NCBI RefSeq assembly: GCF_011065895.1
Contig: NZ_JAALCR010000014.1
Location: 124,001-188,000, forward strand
From: Paludisphaera rhizosphaerae
GTDB taxonomy: Bacteria; Planctomycetota; Planctomycetia; Isosphaerales; Isosphaeraceae
Direction: 5' to 3'
DNA length: 64,000 nt
A model generated the notes under the pieces. It made no database searches. It was given only the letters and a program-made list of their open reading frames with translations, and was not told the DNA's origin. Of this stretch, positions 51,900-59,829 are shown one piece after another. How positions within the stretch are numbered: the stretch's first letter is position 1; the number at the start of each line of letters is the position of its first letter. Position numbers and translations under genes: made by a program.

Positions 51900-53729
51900 T
51901 CAACGACCGAAGGGGATCGGCCCCAGGTGGTCGGCGATCGGGCCGAGCGCCAGGGCGGGGAGGAAGAGCAGGGCGCCGAGGAGCAAGACCGTCCCCAGCA
52001 GGACGAATCCAAAGGTCGGCGTATCGGTTCGCATGGTCCCCGTCGTGAACGGCGTCCGCCGCTTCCGGGCCAGGCTCGCCGCCAGAGCAAGAGGGGCGAT
52101 GATCGGGACGAATCGCGAGACCAGCATCACCATGCCCGTCGAGAGGTCCCAGGCTGCGGCATGCGTCGCCGGCGTCGAGAGGTTCCTGGACGCGTCGTTG
52201 AAGCCGAACGTGTCCGCAAGTCCCTCGAAACCCGATCCGTTGTTGGCGCTCGCCGAACTGAACTCGTAGAGGATTTCGCTGAATCCGTGGGCGCCGGGGT
52301 TGTTCGTCGCCTCTCGACCCCAGCTCATCGCGGCGAAGAGGCCGGTGGGCCCCAGGACCATGATCGGGTGGACGAGCAGCGCCAGCATGGCCAGCTTCAT
52401 TTCCCGGGCCTCAATCTTCTTTCCCAGGTATTCGGGAGTTCGACCGACCATCAGGCCCGCCAGGAAGACGCCGATGATGAGGTAGACGAGCATGTTCACC
52501 AGACCGACTCCCTTGCCACCGAACACGCAGTTCAACTGCATGCCGATCAGGGGGCCGATGCCCGCCAGGGGATTGAGCGAGTCGTGCATGCAATTCACGG
52601 CGCCGCAGGAGATCGCCGTGGTGAGGGCGGCGAATGTAGGACCCGCGGAGGGGCCGAACCGCAACTCCTTTCCCTCGGTGTTCCCCAGCCCTTTGGAGTC
52701 GATGGGGAGCTTCCCCAGGGCGGGGATGGTTTTTTCAGGGGCCCCCCCGGCGACGATCGTCCGGTCGGCCTGGGACTCGAACGCAGGGTTCGGGACGAAG
52801 GAGTCCTGATAAACCGTCCAGCCGATCATGGCCGAGAGCAACGTAAGCATTACCGCGTAGATCACGGCTGACTGTCGCGGTTGCTTGAGCATCACGCCGA
52901 ACATCACCACGAGCGCGAACGGGAAGATGAGCAGGCCTACGCATTCCAGGACGTTGGTCCAGGCGTTCGGATTCTCGTAAGGGTGAGCCGAGTTCGCTCC
53001 GAAGAACCCACCGCCGTTGGTGCCGAGCTGCTTGATCGGTTCGATCGCCGCCACCGGGCCGCGGGCGATCACCTGGGGTTTCGGCGTCCCATTCGTTCCA
53101 ACCCCCATGACGCCGGCCTGCACGGTCTGGATCTCAGCCGAGGGTTCCAGCGTCATCGGCGTCCCGGCCGCCATGAGCGCCACGCCCATCACGAGCGACG
53201 CCGGGACGAAGACGTAGGCGGTCAGGCGCCACATGTCGACGTAGAAGTTCCCCATGTGCGAATCGCCGCGGAGCCCCCGGACGACCGCCGTCAGGGCGCA
53301 GAATCCCACGCCCGCCGCGACGAACATGTTCGCCACGATGAAGACCAACTGCGTGAAGTACGACAGGTGCTGCTCGCCCGAGTAGTGTTGCAGGTTCGTG
53401 TTCGTCAGAAATGACGCCGCGGTGTTGAAGATCGTCGTCGGCGAAAGCATCCCCTTGCCGTCCGGGAAGACGGAGTCGGTCTGGTTCAGCGGCGCCGCCG
53501 GCTGGGCGGCCAACACCAGATAACCGAAGACGAATATTACGGCGTTGAACAGGATCAGCCCGGCCGCGTACTGTTTCCAGGACTGCGGCCCAGTGTCGAG
53601 GCGACGTTCGATCCAGGCGAACGGGCCGGCGGGAAGCCGATCGCCGTCCATAATCCTGGCTAACAGCCGCCCCACCGGGACGGAGAGCAGGACCGTAAGG
53701 CCGACGATCGAGACAGGCAGAAGCCACAT
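51900..53729 (-). CDS. kdpA: KdpA, potassium-channel-like subunit
   Basis: 609 aa from the ATG at 53729 (MWLLPVSIVG); the frame is open further upstream, but those residues are antisense to kdpF. The K+ selectivity loop GTNGGGFFGANSAHPYENP is present, as are ISCGAVNCMHDSLNP, VGRTPEYLGKKIEAREMKL and EILYEFSSASANNGSGF. About ten membrane helices. It binds and conducts K+ within the KdpFABC complex. Confidence 0.96.
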   Translation of the reverse strand: MWLLPVSIVGLTVLLSVPVGRLLARIMDGDRLPAGPFAWIERRLDTGPQSWKQYAAGLILFNAVIFVFGYLVLAAQPAAPLNQTDSVFPDGKGMLSPTTIFNTAASFLTNTNLQHYSGEQHLSYFTQLVFIVANMFVAAGVGFCALTAVVRGLRGDSHMGNFYVDMWRLTAYVFVPASLVMGVALMAAGTPMTLEPSAEIQTVQAGVMGVGTNGTPKPQVIARGPVAAIEPIKQLGTNGGGFFGANSAHPYENPNAWTNVLECVGLLIFPFALVVMFGVMLKQPRQSAVIYAVMLTLLSAMIGWTVYQDSFVPNPAFESQADRTIVAGGAPEKTIPALGKLPIDSKGLGNTEGKELRFGPSAGPTFAALTTAISCGAVNCMHDSLNPLAGIGPLIGMQLNCVFGGKGVGLVNMLVYLIIGVFLAGLMVGRTPEYLGKKIEAREMKLAMLALLVHPIMVLGPTGLFAAMSWGREATNNPGAHGFSEILYEFSSASANNGSGFEGLADTFGFNDASRNLSTPATHAAAWDLSTGMVMLVSRFVPIIAPLALAASLARKRRTPFTTGTMRTDTPTFGFVLLGTVLLLGALLFLPALALGPIADHLGPIPFGR

Positions 53730-53785
53730 GGGAAATCGCTCGTTTCCAGGGTCGTTGAAGGTCGGATCATCAGGGCGTCCGACGG

Positions 53786-53866
53786 TCAGAAGTTCTCCGG
53801 CCGCAGCAGGGCGGCCAGCAGGTAGGCGAAGAGGAAGGCGGCGACGAGCACGGTCAACCAGATCAC
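53786..53866 (-). CDS. kdpF: KdpF, small membrane subunit
   Basis: A 26-codon ORF from a GTG, eight bases past AAGGAGA. The peptide begins (V/M)IWLTVLVAAFLFAYL and ends LLRPENF, the KdpF pattern of a single hydrophobic helix followed by Arg-Pro-Glu. It lies directly upstream of kdpA and stabilises the Kdp complex. Confidence 0.85.
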   Translation of the reverse strand: MIWLTVLVAAFLFAYLLAALLRPENF

Positions 53867-53878
53867 GGGGGCTCTCCT

Positions 53879-53974
53879 TTAAACGTGGTCGCAGGCGTTG
53901 ATGAACAGGCCCATCAGGGCCATGATCGCGACTCCCAGCAGGAGCGTCGCGGGAATCCAGACGGTCAGGTCCAC
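53879..53974 (-). CDS. 31-aa single-helix membrane peptide leading the kdp operon
   Basis: A GTG at 53974 is preceded by AAGGGAGGAG. The peptide starts (V/M)DLTVWIPATLLLGVAIMA and ends INACDHV, giving one membrane helix with a short polar end. It is 12 bases from kdpF and is the first ORF after the predicted sigma-54 promoter. It may be an additional Kdp subunit or a regulatory leader peptide. I know no family name for it. Confidence 0.62.
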   Translation of the reverse strand: MDLTVWIPATLLLGVAIMALMGLFINACDHV

Positions 53975-54020
53975 GGAAGTCTCCTCCCTTTTGAGTTTGG
54001 TCCGCGTCGTGCGTACTATC

Positions 54021-54036
54021 GCAAGGAGGGCGCCGA
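54021..54036 (-). promoter_or_regulatory. Predicted sigma-54 promoter of the kdp operon
   Basis: On the minus strand the sequence CGGCGCCCTCCTTGCG has the invariant GG (54034-54033) and GC (54022-54021) separated by ten bases, close to the consensus TGGCAC-N5-TTGC. Transcription would start near 54010, about 35 bp before the 31-aa ORF. A sigma-54 activator gene lies divergently 180 bp away. Confidence 0.65.
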
Positions 54037-54132
54037 ATCCGGAGCCTGGCGCAACTCACGGCCTCGCCTGCGGATCGGCGAAACGACCCGACGCGGCTCT
54101 CTGGCTGAAGTCGTGCAGGACGCCGCAAGCCG

Positions 54133-54149
54133 TCGTGCGTTTTGCACGA
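54133..54149. promoter_or_regulatory. Palindromic enhancer-like site between the activator gene and kdp
   Basis: TCGTGC-GTTTT-GCACGA is a perfect 6-bp inverted repeat. It lies about 100 bp upstream of the sigma-54 promoter and 49 bp before the activator start. Extra TCGTGC half-sites lie near 54007 and 54111. The position suits binding of the NtrC-type regulator for kdp activation and autoregulation. Confidence 0.5.
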
Positions 54150-54197
54150 TGCAAGCAGCAGGTTTCAGGCGTTTGAAGGGGAGACTGGATCCAAGAC

Positions 54198-55505
54198 ATG
54201 AATATCCTGGTCATCGACGATGAGACCATTCTCCGGCGTACGATCCGAACGGTGCTGGAGAGCCAGGGGCACGCGGTTGAAGAGGCGGCGACTGGCGCCC
54301 AGGCCGTGGACCGTGCGCGAGCCGCTCGGCCCGATCTGGCGCTGCTCGACCTGAGGCTCGGCCGCGAGTCAGGGCTGGACGTTCTGGTCGATCTCGAACG
54401 CGCCGCGCCGGGGCTGGCGGTGGTGGTCATCACGGCCTATGCGAGCATCGATACGGCCGTTGAGGCGATGCGCCGCGGCGCCGTCGACTATCTCCCCAAA
54501 CCGTTCACGCCTCGGGAACTCGCCGATCTCATCGCCCGCTGGGCCGTCCCGCGGGCTTCCGTCGCCCAGACGGCTGAGGCCGTGCTGTCGAGTGAATCTC
54601 CCGCGATGCAGCGCGTTCTGGAGACGGCGTTCGCCGTGGCCCCGAGCGACGCTTCCATCCTGCTCCGCGGCGAGAGCGGCACCGGCAAGGGCGTCCTCGC
54701 CCGCGCAGTGCATGCGAGGAGTCGTCGCTCGGCCGCACCGTTCGTCACCGTCCATTGTCCTAGCCTCTCGGCCGAGCTGCTGGAGAGCGATCTCTTCGGC
54801 CACACCCGGGGCTCATTCACCGGGGCCGTCCGCGACACCGTGGGCAAGGTCGCCGCGGCGGCGGGGGGGACGCTCTTTCTGGACGAGGTCGGCGACCTGC
54901 CGCTCCCCCTCCAGCCCAAGCTGCTGCGGCTGGTCCAGGACCGCACCTACGAACGCATCGGCGAGGCGACCTCGCGGACGGCCGACGTTCGAATCATCGC
55001 CGCCACCAACCGCGACCTTGAAGCCGAAACCGCCGCCGGACGGTTCCGCGAGGATTTGCTCTATCGCCTGAACGTGATCGAGCTGATCCTGCCCCCGTTG
55101 CGGGACCGTCGAGCCGATATCCCGGTTCTGGCCGACCATCTCCTCGCCCAGTTCGCAGGGCGCTTGCAGCGTCCGGTGACGGGATTCACACCCGCCGCAC
55201 GCGAGGCGATTGCTCGGCATCGATGGCCGGGGAACGTCCGCGAGCTGCAGAACGCGATCGAACGCGGAGTCCTTCTCTGCCGTGGAAACGAGATCGACGT
55301 GAGCGATCTGCCTGCCGCGTTGGCGTCGCCCTTGTCGACGCCCGCTCCGCGCGTCGCGGTCGGCGAGGAGATTCCGATCGACGCACTGGAGATCGAGCAC
55401 ATACGCCGCGTGCTGGCGTCCAGCCCGACCCTGGATGACGCGGCTCGCACGCTTGGGATCGATCCCAGCACGCTCTACCGCAAGCGCAAGAAATACGGGC
55501 TTTGA
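54198..55505 (+). CDS. NtrC-family sigma-54-dependent response regulator
   Basis: 435 aa. The receiver is at residues 1-120 (VIDDE, LALLDLRLG with phospho-Asp, ITAYAS, PKPF). The AAA+ domain is at about 140-370: GESGTGKG Walker A, GSFTGA sigma-54 contact loop (first Ala of GAFTGA is Ser), GGTLFLDEVGDLP Walker B, and RWPGNVRELQNAIERG. A Fis-type HTH is at the C-terminus (LDDAARTLGIDPSTLYRKRKKYGL split). It is divergent from kdp and upstream of its kinase. It most likely activates kdp from the palindrome near 54140. Confidence 0.93.
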   Translation: MNILVIDDETILRRTIRTVLESQGHAVEEAATGAQAVDRARAARPDLALLDLRLGRESGLDVLVDLERAAPGLAVVVITAYASIDTAVEAMRRGAVDYLPKPFTPRELADLIARWAVPRASVAQTAEAVLSSESPAMQRVLETAFAVAPSDASILLRGESGTGKGVLARAVHARSRRSAAPFVTVHCPSLSAELLESDLFGHTRGSFTGAVRDTVGKVAAAAGGTLFLDEVGDLPLPLQPKLLRLVQDRTYERIGEATSRTADVRIIAATNRDLEAETAAGRFREDLLYRLNVIELILPPLRDRRADIPVLADHLLAQFAGRLQRPVTGFTPAAREAIARHRWPGNVRELQNAIERGVLLCRGNEIDVSDLPAALASPLSTPAPRVAVGEEIPIDALEIEHIRRVLASSPTLDDAARTLGIDPSTLYRKRKKYGL

Positions 55506-55522
55506 GCCTTGGAGTCGCCGCG

Positions 55523-57382
55523 ATGTCGCTGAAGTATCGGCTCTGGCTTTCCTTCGCCCCGCTGCTCTTCCTGTTGGCCCTGCTGGGAACGGGGGCCGTC
55601 TATTCTCTGGGGGTCGTGGGAAACCGAATCGACGAAATCCTGCGCGCGAACTACAAGAGCGTGGAGGCGATGCACGGGTTGAACGAGGCCCTCGAACGAA
55701 TTCACGCCGCCTTCCCCGAGGCGATGGAAGGAATCCCCGGCGCGAGGGGTCGGTACGAGGCTGCGTGGACCTCGTTCTTGAAGGAGTACGATCTGGAGAA
55801 GAACAACGTCACCGAGGCGGGAGAAGCCGAGCTGGTTGCTCGGCTGGGCGAGGCGACCGAGCGATATCATCGTCTGGGAGACGAGTTCCTCGCTTCGCCC
55901 GCCGGGTTCGACCGGAAGGCCGCCTTCTACGGCGTTGAAGGTCGCACAGGGCCGATTCAGCAGGCGTTCGAAGAGGTCAAGAAGCAGGCGGACGGGATTC
56001 GCCGACTGAACCAGGAGAGCATGGAACTGGCCAGCGAGAAGGCCCGGCAGACGGCGGCCGGCGCTCGCCGATGGGCCGGCGCCGGCCTGATCGTCGCGCT
56101 TGTCGCGACGGGGATGCTCGCCTGGCGGACGACCCGAACCATCCTGCGTCCGATCGAGGATCTGACGCGTTCCGCCCAGGCCGTCGGCGACGGCCGTTTC
56201 GATCAACTCGTCACGGCCGACACTCAGGACGAGGTCGGCGAACTGGTGGCCTCCTTCAATCGCATGACGTCCCAGTTGCGCGACTTCCGCCAATCGCAGG
56301 CCACGCGGCTGCAGCGAGCCCAGCAGGCCAGCCAGTCGGCCATCGACGCCTTCCCCGACCCGATCCTCATGATTGAGCCCGGCGGTCGGGTCGACATGGC
56401 CAACCCGGCCGCTCGCCAGTTGCTCGGCGTCACTCCCGGCGGTCAGGCCGACCCTCCCTGGCAGCCTCCCGAGAGTCTCCGTGAACCCCTCGCCGACGCG
56501 CTTCGCGATCGCGTCCCTTTCTTCTCGCGATCGTTCGATCAAGCTTTGACGTATCGATCGGAGGGAGGAGACAGGGTCTACATTCCGCAGGTCCTGCCGG
56601 TTCGCGATCCTCACGGCGGGACCCTCGGCGCGGCCGTCGTGTTCAACGACGTGACCCAGTTTCGGCTTCTCGACGAGTTCAAGAGCGACCTGGTCGCGAC
56701 CGCCAGCCACGAGTTGAAGACTCCGTTGGCCGGCCTTCAACTGGCCGTCCATCTGTTGCTGGAGGAGGCGGTCGGGCCGATCACCGAGAAGCAAACCGAG
56801 CTGCTCATCGACGCCCGCGACAATACGGAGCGACTGCTCAAGATCGTCGAGCACATGCTCTCCCTCGCCCGCCTGGAGAATCGCCGCGAGCCTTTGGCCG
56901 TGCGTCCCGAGGACCCCGTCGGCTTGCTCCGGGCGGCCGTTGAACGGGTCCAGCCGAGGGTCGACGGGATGAAGGTGAGCATCGACGTCGGCTCCGCGCC
57001 GCTGCCGCCGGTGGCCGCCGATCCCCAGCGCCTGGGACAGGCGCTCGACAACCTGCTGGTCAACGCGGCGAATTACACGGATCTCGGAGGCCGGATCACG
57101 CTGTCCGCCCGTTCGGTCGACGACGATCGGGTGGAATTGGCCGTACAGGACACGGGAGTCGGGATCCCACCGGAGTACGTCCCCCACGTGTTCGACAAGT
57201 TCTTTCGCATCCCCGATCAGTCGCGATCGCAGGGAACAGGACTGGGCCTGGCGATCGTCAAGGAGATCGTGACCGCCCACGGCGGCGAGGTCGAGTGTGA
57301 GAGCGAGCTCGGCCGGGGCTCCACGTTTCGCATCACTCTGCCCGTTTGGAAGCCAGCCGGCGCACTGGAGGCCGCGTTATGA
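55523..57382 (+). CDS. Membrane sensor histidine kinase with HAMP and PAS, partner of the NtrC-type regulator
   Basis: 619 aa from the ATG at 55523; the in-frame ATG at 55502 is too close to the preceding gene. There are two membrane helices (residues about 10-32 and 185-205) around a helical periplasmic sensor. Then come HAMP (RPIEDLTRSAQAVGDGRF), a PAS domain (IDAFPDPILMIEPGGRVDMANPA in parts), an H box (ATASHELKTPLAG) and an ATPase domain (LDNLLVNAANYT, GTGLGLAIVKEIV). The architecture resembles PhoR/NtrB-type sensors. Its stop overlaps the KdpD-like gene, tying the three genes together. Confidence 0.92.
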   Translation: MSLKYRLWLSFAPLLFLLALLGTGAVYSLGVVGNRIDEILRANYKSVEAMHGLNEALERIHAAFPEAMEGIPGARGRYEAAWTSFLKEYDLEKNNVTEAGEAELVARLGEATERYHRLGDEFLASPAGFDRKAAFYGVEGRTGPIQQAFEEVKKQADGIRRLNQESMELASEKARQTAAGARRWAGAGLIVALVATGMLAWRTTRTILRPIEDLTRSAQAVGDGRFDQLVTADTQDEVGELVASFNRMTSQLRDFRQSQATRLQRAQQASQSAIDAFPDPILMIEPGGRVDMANPAARQLLGVTPGGQADPPWQPPESLREPLADALRDRVPFFSRSFDQALTYRSEGGDRVYIPQVLPVRDPHGGTLGAAVVFNDVTQFRLLDEFKSDLVATASHELKTPLAGLQLAVHLLLEEAVGPITEKQTELLIDARDNTERLLKIVEHMLSLARLENRREPLAVRPEDPVGLLRAAVERVQPRVDGMKVSIDVGSAPLPPVAADPQRLGQALDNLLVNAANYTDLGGRITLSARSVDDDRVELAVQDTGVGIPPEYVPHVFDKFFRIPDQSRSQGTGLGLAIVKEIVTAHGGEVECESELGRGSTFRITLPVWKPAGALEAAL

Positions 57383-58515
57383 GCGAGATCGACGAGGCCG
57401 TCGGTCGTCCCGAGCAGTTTCTGGCGATGATCCGCCGCCAACAGCGCGGGCGGTTGAAGGTGTATCTGGGCTTCGCGCCGGGAGTCGGCAAGACGTATGG
57501 GATGCTCCAGGAGGCCCACCGCCTCAAAGCCCAGGGGGTCGACGTCGTCGTCGGCGTGGTCGAGACCCACGGTCGGGCCGAGACCGCGGCCTTGCTCGAC
57601 GGGTTGGAATTGGTCCCTCGCCGTAAGATCAGCTATCGGGGCATTACCCTCGAAGAGATGGACGTCGACGCGGTTCTGGCTCGGAAGCCGACCGTCGTCC
57701 TGGTCGACGAACTCGCCCACACCAACGCCCCGGGAGGCAAGCACGCCAAGCGTTATGAGGACGTCGACGATTTGCTCCGCGCCGGCGTCAACGTCCTGAG
57801 CACATTGAACGTCCAGCATCTGGAGAGTCTCTACGACGTCGTCGAGCGGTTCACGGGGACGCGCCAGAAGGAACGAGTTCCCGACTCCGTGCTTCAGCAG
57901 GCCGACCAGGTGGTCAACGTCGACCTTTCGGCCGAGGATCTCCAGGAGCGGCTTCGCGTCGGCAAGGTCTATCCAGCGGACCGGGCCGCTCGGGCGCTCG
58001 AGGGGTATTTCACAGGCGAGAACCTGGAGCAACTCCGCGAGCTGGCCCTGGAGCATCTAGCCCATATCCTCGACCGTCGCCGTCAGGAGCGGCAGGTGGG
58101 TAATTCGGAGCCGAGTGGGTCGGAACGGGTGATGGTTTGCGTCAGCTCCCGGAGCCCGAACGCCTCGCGACTTCTCCGCGCCGGCGCCCGGCTGGCGGAT
58201 CGTTTGGGGGCTCCGTGGTACGCGGTCTACGTCCAGACGCCCGGCGAGCAGACGGAGAAGATCGACGCGGCCACCCAGCGAAGCGTGGCCGATACACTCA
58301 ACCAGGCCCGGTTGGCGAACGGCGTCCCCATGCAGTTCCGAGGTAAGGACGTGGCCACGGCCGTCGCGGGTTTCGTCCGCGAGTACGGGATCACCCACGT
58401 GGTTGTCGGCCGCAGCCAGCAGCCCTGGTGGAAGACCTGGTTCCGAACCTCCCTCCTCGATCGGATCGTTCGCTCTGTCCCCGAGGCGACCGTCGTGGTG
58501 GTCGGGGAGACCTGA
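57379..58515 (+). CDS. kdpD: Kinase-less KdpD: KdpD sensor domain plus universal-stress-protein domain
   Basis: 378 aa in an ATGA overlap. Residues about 20-235 are the KdpD N-terminal domain: GRLKVYLGFAPGVGKTYGML (Walker A-like), VVGVVETHGR, VDELAHTNAPG and TLNVQHLESL. Residues about 255-378 are a USP domain with VVGRSQQPWW (nucleotide loop GxxxxxWW). The membrane, DHp and ATPase parts of full KdpD are absent, as in the short KdpD of some cyanobacteria and Deinococcus. It probably modulates the upstream kinase in response to K+ or ATP. kdpD here denotes homology to the N-terminal half only. Confidence 0.92.
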   Translation: MSEIDEAVGRPEQFLAMIRRQQRGRLKVYLGFAPGVGKTYGMLQEAHRLKAQGVDVVVGVVETHGRAETAALLDGLELVPRRKISYRGITLEEMDVDAVLARKPTVVLVDELAHTNAPGGKHAKRYEDVDDLLRAGVNVLSTLNVQHLESLYDVVERFTGTRQKERVPDSVLQQADQVVNVDLSAEDLQERLRVGKVYPADRAARALEGYFTGENLEQLRELALEHLAHILDRRRQERQVGNSEPSGSERVMVCVSSRSPNASRLLRAGARLADRLGAPWYAVYVQTPGEQTEKIDAATQRSVADTLNQARLANGVPMQFRGKDVATAVAGFVREYGITHVVVGRSQQPWWKTWFRTSLLDRIVRSVPEATVVVVGET

Positions 58516-58548
58516 CGCAGAGGCTTGAGAGCCGAGGAGGCACTCGCC

Positions 58549-59358
58549 ATGGATCTGAATCTGAGAGGTCGAGTCGCGGTAGTCACAGGCGGAGCGAGCG
58601 GGATCGGGCGGGCTGTGGCGAGGGCCTTCGCCGCCGAAGGGGCCCACGTGGCGCTCTGGGACCTGAACGACGAGGTCGGCGTCGAATCGAACAGGCTCGG
58701 CGCGGAGTTCTCGGCGCCCGTCATGGGAGTTCCCGTCGACGTAGCCGACGAGGCGGCCGTCGACCTCGCCCTGGCGCGGACGGTCGCCGAACTGGGCCCG
58801 ATCGACCATCTCGTCCACGCCGCGGCGATCGGTTCCGGCAAGTTCGGCTTCCCGTTCACCAACCTTCGCCCGTCCGACTGGGCTCGCGTGCTGAACGTCA
58901 ACGTGATCGGCATGGCGAACGTCGCCCACGCCCTCGCGCCCGTGATGATCGAGCGCAAGTCAGGCACGATGGTTTTCGTCGCCTCCGTCGCCGGTCAGAT
59001 CGGCTCGCAGACCGATCCTCCCTACAGCGCGTCCAAGGCGGCCAACATCAACTTCGCCCAGTGTCTGGCGAAGGATCTGGCCTCGCACGGCGTCCGCGTC
59101 AACACGGTCTGTCCCGGGATGGTGCAGACCCCGTTGAACCGCTCGGTCTGGCAGGCCTGGCATGACCAGGCCTCCCCGGCCGACCGCCTCTCCTACGACG
59201 AATGGTCGGACCGGAAGATCCGCGCAGTCGTGCCGCTCGGCCGCTGGCAAACCGCCGAGGCTGTGGCCGACATGATCGTCTTCCTATCCTCGGATCGAAC
59301 CGCGCACGTCACCGGCCAGACGATCAACGTCGACGGCGGTTTCGTCATGCACTGGTAG
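58549..59358 (+). CDS. Short-chain dehydrogenase/reductase (SDR)
   Basis: 269 aa from the ATG at 58549, nine bases after GAGGAGG. The nucleotide-binding motif TGGASGIGRAVARAF is near residue 14, HAAAIGSG is in place of NNAG, and the catalytic Tyr-x-x-x-Lys is in PYSASKAA. CPGMVQTPLNRS and GQTINVDGGFVMHW complete the classical SDR fold of FabG-like oxidoreductases. VDVADE matches the usual cofactor-side Asp. Substrate unknown. It is 33 bases after the KdpD-like gene and could be co-transcribed, but no functional link is apparent. Confidence 0.92.
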   Translation: MDLNLRGRVAVVTGGASGIGRAVARAFAAEGAHVALWDLNDEVGVESNRLGAEFSAPVMGVPVDVADEAAVDLALARTVAELGPIDHLVHAAAIGSGKFGFPFTNLRPSDWARVLNVNVIGMANVAHALAPVMIERKSGTMVFVASVAGQIGSQTDPPYSASKAANINFAQCLAKDLASHGVRVNTVCPGMVQTPLNRSVWQAWHDQASPADRLSYDEWSDRKIRAVVPLGRWQTAEAVADMIVFLSSDRTAHVTGQTINVDGGFVMHW

Positions 59359-59394
59359 GCCCGAGGCCCAAACGAAGCAACCTCGGACGATGGG

Positions 59395-59829
59395 ATGGTC
59401 GTCGAGTTGACCCGGAGGCTCGACGACGCTCTGCGCGCCGGTAATCGACGCGCGCTCCAGAGGTCCGACGCGCTGGGCGCGGCCGCCACCCAGATCGGCC
59501 CCGGTGCCCGGGCGGCGGCTGTGGCCCTGCACAGCCAGATGGGCCTGTTGCACGGGAAGGTCACGCCGGTCTCCCGACTCCTCCTCGGCATCGCTCCGAC
59601 CCGCGGGGCCAGCGCCCAGATCAGCCTGCGGGCCGCGACGCGCCTGGTGCCGAACTACCAACTGATACTCGGCGGGGTGCGTGGCTCCGAGCAGCTCGCG
59701 GCGGACGAGGAGGGATGGCGGATCGGAGAGCGCCCCGCCTGGCTCCACGCGTTCGAATTGCGCAGAACGAGGCTGCGGAACTCACGGCTTGGAAGTCGCC
59801 GCGCGCCCTCCGATGAGCGGGTCGGGTAG
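59395..59829 (+). CDS. Doubtful hypothetical protein downstream of the SDR gene
   Basis: A 144-aa ORF that fills the gap after the SDR gene and overlaps the 3' end of the giant minus-strand gene by 48 bases. Codon third positions are GC-rich as in host genes, and the sequence (ARAAAVALHSQMGLLHGKVTPVSRLLLG split) is plausible, but antisense frames are also open. No ribosome site is evident. It may be a remnant or spurious. Confidence 0.35.
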   Translation: MVVELTRRLDDALRAGNRRALQRSDALGAAATQIGPGARAAAVALHSQMGLLHGKVTPVSRLLLGIAPTRGASAQISLRAATRLVPNYQLILGGVRGSEQLAADEEGWRIGERPAWLHAFELRRTRLRNSRLGSRRAPSDERVG

